DNA of 64,000 bases from Lojkania enalia. Lineage: Eukaryota > Ascomycota > Dothideomycetes > Pleosporales. Position numbers and translations under genes: made by a program. The stretch spans positions 1 to 64,000 of the forward strand of contig ML986616.1 of assembly GCA_010094045.1 (NCBI GenBank), in the 5' to 3' direction. The notes under the pieces are model-generated. The model saw only the letters and a program-made list of their open reading frames with translations, did no database searches and had not been told where the DNA came from. This document shows positions 57,800-64,000 of the stretch, piece by piece. The first letter of the stretch is position 1, and each line of letters opens with the position of its first letter.

Positions 57800-59368
57800 A
57801 TGGCCTCCAGCGTTGAGCTATCGCCTTTTTTCCAGCAGAAGAAAGCCAACGGTCTTATTGTTGTCAAAGGTATATCGCTAGTTTGCGCGGCCTAGCATCT
57901 GTGCTAACACTATCAGATCCACCTAAATTCGACCTCGAGTCCTACATCTCCAATTACGATGGTGTGCATGCATCACTTCGCATTCATCACCATCATGTCT
58001 AATAGTATGGGCAGGAGCAACCCGTATCGAACGCCTCCACCACATTGGCTCCACCTCAACGTACCTCGCCGTCGACGCCTATCGCACCGCGATTGCGGAG
58101 GCAAAGCGGGGCAAGAGCGTCAAGCTTTACCTTACTCTAGTCGAGGAATTTGCAAATATCGCTCCAAATGACCCGCTTGCCCTTGTAGACACAGCATGGG
58201 CGGAGAGAAAGACGAGGGAAGTGAAGGAGGAGCAGGATAAGCTGGAGCACGAGCTCAAGTCTTACAAGAACAATCTAATCAAGGAGAGCATACGGGTCGG
58301 TTGAATACCCAAGATAAGGCAGAAGCATATACTAACTGAATTCCTTAGATGGGCAATGAAGACTTAGGCCATTTCTACTACGCATGCGGAGACTATCCTA
58401 ATGCGTTCAAGGCCTATACCCGAATGCGAGAACATTCTACATCTTCCAGGCACATTGCTGATATGACCCTTTTACTTGTGTATGTCGGAATTGCGCAAAA
58501 ATCTTGGATTAGCGTAGGGTCAAACGTTGCTAAACTAGATTCGCTACAGCTGAAAGGTGATGAGAAAACAAAGCTAGAACCCATCGCTTCAGCGGTTTTG
58601 GGCCTAAGCCAAATGTGCGGCGGCAACCTACGAGAGGCTGCCGGCCACTTCATCAATACTTCGCCGATTTTCTTGAACTTGGACTCGGCCGCAGGGATCG
58701 TCTGGCAGCGGGAAGTTCTATCGGCAAACGACATTGCCGTATATGGAGGTCTTTGCGCTCTCGCATCGATGGATCGGAGCGAGCTGCAAACACACGTCCT
58801 GTCTAACAGCGACTTTCGAAATTTTCTCGAGCTCGAGCCACATATCCGCCGCGCCATTACATTGTTCTGCAACTCGAAATACAGCGCCTGTCTTGAGGTT
58901 CTAGAAGGATACCGAACGGATTATTTGCTGGACGTATACCTATCGAGGATTCTTTCGGCCATCTACAGCAAAATTCGAACGAAGAGCATCGTCCAGTACT
59001 TTATTCCGTTTAGCTGTGTTACCTTGGACGAAATGGCAAACAAATTCCAATTAACCGGCGAATACGGCACCATTGAGGAAGAGCTAGAAGATATGATAAA
59101 CAGTAGTGTTTTGGATGCCAGGATAGATCTCGTCGACCGTCTTCTAATCTCCCCCCAAACAAATCCCCGCTACAACGTCCATGCCGATGCTCTTACTATG
59201 GCAGAGAACTACGATCATACTCTACGGTTACGACTTACCCGTATCAACTTGTTGAGCGCCGGCCTCCAGGTGCAACCTGAGAAGGCTCAGACTAAAGAAG
59301 CTCCCCATGGTCTCACGGAAGGGATTGGTGCAAGTCTAAGGGGTCTAGGATCTAGGATTCTCGGGTAG
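57800..59368 (+). CDS. CSN1: COP9 signalosome subunit 1 (PCI domain)
   Basis: Scaffold subunit of the COP9 signalosome, the deneddylase of cullin ubiquitin ligases, in nucleus and cytosol; in filamentous fungi it governs light response and sexual development. Four exons (57800-57869, 57917-57961, 58015-58295, 58349-59368) give 471 residues. Landmarks: FDLESYISNYDG, then TRIERLHHIG, a tetratricopeptide-like helical part (GNEDLGHFYYACGDYPNAFKAY), and the PCI domain at about 290-410 with IRTKSIVQYFIPFSCVTLDEMA and IEEELEDMI. The first two exons are very short but the junctions (VVK|DPPKFDL, NYD|GATRIE) restore the family sequence. It ends SLRGLGSRILG. The RPN7/CSN1 N-terminal module distinguishes it from other PCI proteins; RPN7 itself is less likely given the length and the TRIERLHHIG block. 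Confidence 0.92.
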
Positions 59369-60624
59369 ATTCTGCATACACGAGGCTTTAGCCAAGATGC
59401 AAGTGTTCTAATGGGTATTAACATGCTTTCATTCAATAAGGCGTTATTCAAGCGAGATGAGGACTCATCATGGCGCTATGGCTCTTCAGATGGGAATCAC
59501 AAGCATGCAAGCGGCACGTAGATGATGTGGCGTTCGGGTAAATTTTGTCCATGATTGGTAGGTTATTAGAAAGAAATGCAGAGTAACCCACGAGAAAATT
59601 TCGTCAGGTGCAAAACATTGTCAAATTCTGCTATTAAGGTTTGAGACGTGGTTATTAGAATTATGAATGCATAATGATATGCTTTCAAGTATTATAAATA
59701 GGAATTCTGAGGAATGAAAAGACTCCTAGCTCTGAGTCTTCGTTGTCTTGCGGCAAGTGTCTTCCACTCTGTACGGCCGGTGTGAGATTTTATGTTGCCC
59801 ACCTCCACCGTATGCGTCAGTGAATTGACCCGCTTGATTCGAAGCCTGTCGGAGAATGGTATAACGGAACAAAGCCTAACTTAATTCTACTACTTCATTT
59901 ACTAGGTGATCTAGCGGGCAATGATTTTATACAGCTGGATGGTGCTCCTGCTACGATCTAAGAAACGACGGTATTCCCTAGCTAAAGTCATGTAGCAAGA
60001 GAAGTAGTATTCTGACAAGAGGCCCTTGGACATTAGATATGAGTTAGAGAAGTAAAGGGTAGGAGTACATAAAAGAAACGAGATAACAGAAGAGGTACTA
60101 AAGCTGGCCAAGCTTGTTGTAGGGTGTTTGCTCATACCTCGCGATACACTGCGAGTATCAGGGGTATAATGGTAAAGCGGCACTATGTTTGCGCAGAGCG
60201 TATGGGGATCTATTCAGGTGTTCTGTGTTTGATTTGCTCCGGAAGGATTAAATAATGGCCTAGTCACTTAGTAGAACATTTCTAAAGAGGGATACAGCTA
60301 GGTGTTAGCCTGGGTCGATTGGGTCACTAAATTGGTAGTTGTAGGTTCCTTGGTGATTTTCATGCGATGTCAGGGAAGTGAACATGATGCTTGATTTGTA
60401 GCTTTCACCTGTTGAGCCCAATTAATTAGCGTGTAAAATCAATTCACAGAAGCTTGCAGTTGGCCTAACTAGGTCTGCATCTGATTGGTTGGAATTAATT
60501 AGTAACTAAATCAGCGCACTCCCTTGCCTGACTCGGAAAGCTGTCCCTGCCACCATCTCCTATGCCCCAAATGTACAAGTCTTTCATCTTCATGACACTC
60601 AGCACCTACTTTCTCATCTAGAAG
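59369..60624. other. AT-rich intergenic region
   Basis: About 1.25 kb between CSN1 and the oxidoreductase gene. It holds the CSN1 3' end and the next promoter. A 90-codon frame on the minus strand (59911-60183) shows no domain; it could be a decayed mobile-element fragment but I cannot support that. Confidence 0.45.
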
Positions 60625-62010
60625 ATGGCTTCTGCTATAGGCTTTCTGAAGCGTAATTATAATATTTTCTTCCCACCTGTCGCGATAAAGAACAGCGATG
60701 TTTTGCGGTTCGGAATCCTTGGTGCGGCCAACATCGCGTGAGTCTTAGGATTGTTCATGCGCGAAAGTGAAATTTGACGACATAACAGGCCACTAGCACT
60801 GATAACGCCTGCCAAATCGCATCCGGATGTCATTATCGCTGCTGTTGCAGCTCGAGATCCTAAGAAAGCCGAGGCATACGCAAAGAAGCATGGGATCCCT
60901 ATTGTACATAAAACATACGATGGTATGGGAATCTTAACCTATATCCCTAGTGCCATCTTGATCTTAGAGTTCCAAGCCATGTTGGCCAATTTATAGTAAT
61001 CAAGCACAGACTTGATCGCCGATCCATCAATTGACTGCATCTACAACCCGCTCCCCAATGGCCTGCATTACGAATGGACTATGAAAGCGCTGAAAGCTGG
61101 AAAACATGTTCTCGTCGAAAAACCCTCCACATCCAACGCCATAGAGGCAAAATCTCTCTTTCGTCACCCACTTGCCAATCAACCGAACGGCCCCATTGTT
61201 CTTGAAGCATTCCACTACAGATTTCATCCTGCTTGGCAATTCTTCCTTACCCTGTTCGACTCCAAGGATGTCGAGCACGTTAAAGTTATCAATGAATTAT
61301 TTGCAGGCGCCTTCAAGAAGACCGATATTCGATTCGTCTACTCACTCGCCGGCGGCACGCTTATGGATTTCGGCACTTACGCATTGAGCGCTCTCCGACA
61401 AATCTTCGGCACGGAACCTTCATCGGTTAAGTCAGGGCATTATCGGCCAATGCCCGAGGGGCTAGATAAGCAAATCGATGAAGCAATCTATGCCACATAC
61501 GAGTTCCCAAACGGTGGGACTGCGGACATAACCGCAGATTTACAGAAGAAATTAGGGTTTCGGCTGCACCTTATGCAACTTTGGCTGGCCGTGACGTTAA
61601 AGCCAAAGACTGAGCAGACCGAGGATGGAAATGAGATGACTGTGCAGAAGGAAATCAAGTTCAAAAATTACATGGGGCCATATATTTATCATAGTATTGA
61701 TATTACGACAGTTACGGAGATTAAGGACCCGAGCAATGGTGGCAAAATAGTCAAGGAGGAGAAGAAAACAGAGCGTAAGAAGGTGTATAAGTGGCTGAAA
61801 GATGAAGAGGGGAAGAAGGGTGAGGAATGGTGGTCTACGTATCGGCATCAGTTGGAAGCTTTCGTTGATCGGATTAAGAAAAGGGAAGGGTCCGGAGTCT
61901 GGGTGGATGGGGAGGATTCAATTAAGCAGATGGAGATGATCGATGCAACTTATCTGAAAGTTGGACTGCCGGTTAGACCGACGAGTAAGGCTCTAGATTC
62001 AAGTGAATAG
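60625..62010 (+). CDS. Gfo/Idh/MocA-family NAD(P) oxidoreductase
   Basis: Related to fungal D-xylose 1-dehydrogenase (NADP) and dimeric dihydrodiol dehydrogenase. Three exons (60625-60737, 60789-60922, 61010-62010) give 415 residues. The Rossmann motif reads GILGAANIA (about residues 32-40). Family motifs follow: VAARDPKKAEAYAKKHG, DCIYNPLPNGLHYEW, VLVEKPS (the EKP motif with the catalytic Lys) and LEAFHYRFHP (the active-site Tyr/His region). The end has YRHQLEAFVDRI and IDATYLKVGLPVRP. Intron 2 (60923-61009) needs the acceptor CACAG to give TYD|DLIADPSI; the nearer TATAG breaks the frame. A charged Lys/Glu-rich stretch near residue 310 (VKEEKKTERKKV) is a surface insertion. Substrate is not certain; no signal peptide is present. 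Confidence 0.9.
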
Positions 62011-62788
62011 CGGATCATTTTGTTTGGAAGATGGCTTCAGGGTTTTGGAGAACTAAATCTCTCCGGCATATCGTTCTTTCATTCGTTATAAACGGTCCTC
62101 ATACTCTTATTTTAAGTCCCTATTGTTAATATCCTGCATCTAAAAAGAGAAGGATTCTTTCCCACTCTGACTTGATTGAAATACTTTCGCTGTTTGTGGT
62201 GTGGTTTTGTCGTACAGAATATTCTTTGGAATTGAGTGACTTCATTTTAAATGCTAGATAATTTAAAACTTTTTCGTCAACCTTAGGTATAAATCGTGCA
62301 CTACGACTTAAGGTCTACAAATCTTCCTCAAATTTCAAGCGTTATCTTCGGGTGTTTAAGTCATGTTCATTGACAGTGTAGTTAAAACAAATGAACGCTA
62401 TCATGGCTGAATGAGAATCCGCCGCTCTTAGTGGTAATCGATGCCTGAACCGGTGATATAAGATCTATTTCCTAAGAATTTTAGGATTCCATCACGCTGG
62501 TATAGCCAGGTTTCGACGGACAATTCTTGGAAGAGCACCTATTTGACGTTTTCGATGGTCTCGGGCTACTTATCACTTTCCCGATTCCAATGATGCCGCG
62601 GAAAGGTAAGGGAAATTACGGCTCTTAGAATTCGGGTTATCACGATACTTCTCCGCCTGTATTGCTATAATAGGAATACAACTTGCGGAAACTCTAATTG
62701 GAGTGTCCACAACAAACATGGCTTGTACAGGTACAGCTTAGTAGGTGTAGTCCTCGTAATGATGCAACAGTCGATTCATGAAGTAAAT
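62011..62788. other. AT-rich intergenic region
   Basis: About 780 bp after the oxidoreductase, with no recognisable gene. It ends at the first copy of the direct repeat. Confidence 0.45.
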
Positions 62789-62940
62789 TGTGGTGAGAGG
62801 CAAATCTTGTCTCAGGGAGGGAGATGAGGAGCTGAACTCGTTGATTGAGGATAGCCAGCAGGCCCTAATTATGTATATAAGAAGGGGTATATCAGCTGAT
62901 ATCCAGCGTGATTTGATATCGTGCGACGGTATCTGATACA
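62789..62940 (+). repeat. Direct repeat copy 1 (TG...CA ends), possible LTR remnant
   Basis: A 152 bp unit from TGTGGTGAGAGG to TATCTGATACA. It pairs with a second copy 977 bp downstream in the same orientation. It contains a 14 bp perfect palindrome (62889-62902, ATATCAGCTGATAT). Some similarity continues beyond its right end, after an insertion of about 45 bp relative to copy 2 (CGCCAAATCCCTATCACA). Confidence 0.7.
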
Positions 62941-63765
62941 ACCTGCAGCCGGATAACTTGCTCCCGTACGGTAGTAGGAAATCGTACTCAGTAGACTCGC
63001 CAAATCCCTATCACATAAATTGTCAATGCGAAGGCATGTGGAACTTACACCACGCCAGTAGCAAAGTGCAGCAAGACTCCGATCTTTTGTCCCGAACAAG
63101 GCTGAAGAGTAGATACAGCAACCATAGGCAGAACCAAGATATAGACATATAGTGGGAGACCAACGGGACGCTCCGGTATCACCAAATCAAAGGCCCTAAA
63201 ATATCTGACTGCGCCGAATGACTCCTGCCAGGCCTACCCCTAGGGAAGGTGCTGTGAAGTACATTTGACATATGAAACCCGATGTGTAAAATCCCCAGAC
63301 TACGAAGTGGCCCACATAGGCGCCATATCATACCTAGTCCAGAAGATTGAAATGCTTATGGTACATTAAGCGGAAAGACCATCTGTGCAAGGCCAAATGA
63401 CGATATTCGGGGTGTTGGTGAAGAACGAAGTCTTGGCTACTATTAGGGACACACTCGGAAACAGTTATCCGTGATGGACTCACGGCGATGAAAGCATCAC
63501 TGGCGATGTGTGCCATCGGTAGATTGAAAATATGTGTACCAAATTTACCTCGAACAGAAGCTATATTCCAGTTAGTTCCTATCCAAGTACTAGGGCACTT
63601 CTGAGACTTGTACCGAAGCAAAGGGATAAATAATAACAACACGCCCCGATCTTCTCTAGAATTATTCGATGCCCACTGCGTTATCATGAAGTTTACTTCT
63701 AACAGCCACTAGTGTCGCGTCTGTTATTGAACCAATAGGTTAGGGGCTATAAATATATTAAATGG
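62941..63765. other. Sequence between the two direct repeats
   Basis: About 825 bp. A 117-codon open frame runs on the minus strand (63334-63687, starting with ATG). Its product shows no motif known to me and nothing like reverse transcriptase, integrase or transposase. If the repeats are LTRs, this is either a non-autonomous interior or a deletion relic. Confidence 0.45.
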
Positions 63766-63924
63766 TGTGGTGAGAGGCGAATCTTGTCTCAAGGAGGGAG
63801 ATGAGGAACTGAACTGATTGACTGAGGATGGCTAGCGGGCTATATTTGTACATAGAAAATGGGGTATATTAGCTGATATCTAGCGTGATATTGAGCGTGA
63901 TATCGTACGACGATATCTGATACA
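63766..63924 (+). repeat. Direct repeat copy 2 (TG...CA ends), possible LTR remnant
   Basis: A 159 bp unit about 80 percent identical by eye to copy 1; most differences are C/T or A/G transitions. It has an 8 bp perfect inverted repeat with a 3 bp loop (63899-63917, GATATCGT-ACG-ACGATATC), which is imperfect in copy 1. A small GATATTGAGCGT duplication accounts for its extra length. Confidence 0.7.
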
Positions 63925-64000
63925 ACTCGGCAGACTTGCCAAAATCCCCATCACAAATGGCACATAGAGTCGTCCGCATGCATCTTCCGCCTAATTGCAA

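Noticed and set aside
1..64000. Secondary-metabolite or biosynthetic gene cluster, or CRISPR array
   Set aside because: No polyketide, peptide-synthetase or terpene core enzymes and no spaced repeats were seen; the amidase, dehydrogenase and hydrolase are not arranged with a backbone gene.

Overview
The window is nuclear DNA of a filamentous ascomycete (Pezizomycotina); the class cannot be fixed from sequence alone. The evidence is short spliceosomal introns (about 45-95 bp) with GTANGT-type donors, CTAAC/CTGAC-like branch sites and CAG/TAG acceptors, and genes typical of this group: a Yta7/ATAD2 ATPase, an EF-hand aspartate/glutamate carrier, COP9 subunit 1, a Ste6-type ABC pump, a fungal seven-helix receptor and a GH114 glycosidase. 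No bacterial operons, CRISPR arrays or convincing tRNA/rRNA genes were seen. All gene models are hand-spliced: exon junctions were chosen to keep the frame and restore family motifs.

Left part (1-20 kb): a conserved protein of unknown function (75-947, -), APC11 (1461-1939, -), a TUM1-type sulfurtransferase (2607-3709, +), a seven-helix receptor (4784-6192, -), a 3.8 kb stretch with no supported gene, the Yta7/ATAD2 chromatin ATPase (9957-14977, -), a two-helix mitochondrial-type protein (16623-17465, -), and divergent from it the pyruvate dehydrogenase E3-binding subunit PDX1 (17746-19215, +).

Middle (20-46 kb): the Ca2+-regulated aspartate/glutamate carrier AGC1 (20295-22565, +); a 2.4 kb microsatellite-rich leader and a C2H2 transcription factor (24977-26960, +); ribosomal protein uS5/RPS2 (28174-29160, -) divergent from a coiled-coil protein resembling fungal Atg28 (29883-31340, +); an alpha/beta hydrolase (31743-33021, +) convergent with an amidase (33118-34799, -); a short-chain dehydrogenase (36204-37235, +); a large ZZ/EF-hand protein (37720-40905, +); a WDR6/Trm734-like WD40 protein (41427-45115, -) sharing a 217 bp divergent promoter with a PBDC1/Chp1-type eEF1A chaperone (45333-45959, +).

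Right part (46-64 kb): a Ste6-type ABC full transporter (46632-50900, +), a secreted GH114 glycosidase (51509-52634, -), COP9 subunit CSN1 (57800-59368, +) and a Gfo/Idh/MocA oxidoreductase (60625-62010, +). These sit among AT-richer, gene-poor DNA holding a decayed PIF1-type helicase (about 54.4-56.2 kb, -) and a diverged pair of direct repeats with TG...CA ends (62.8 and 63.8 kb) that look like LTR remnants.

Most genes are housekeeping or conserved fungal single genes with no pathway cluster. I did not find a convincing undescribed system. The best leads are the helicase relic, the repeat pair, the uORF stopping just before the C2H2 start codon, two GC-AG introns, a stop-free in-frame intron in RPS2, and several conserved proteins of unknown role.
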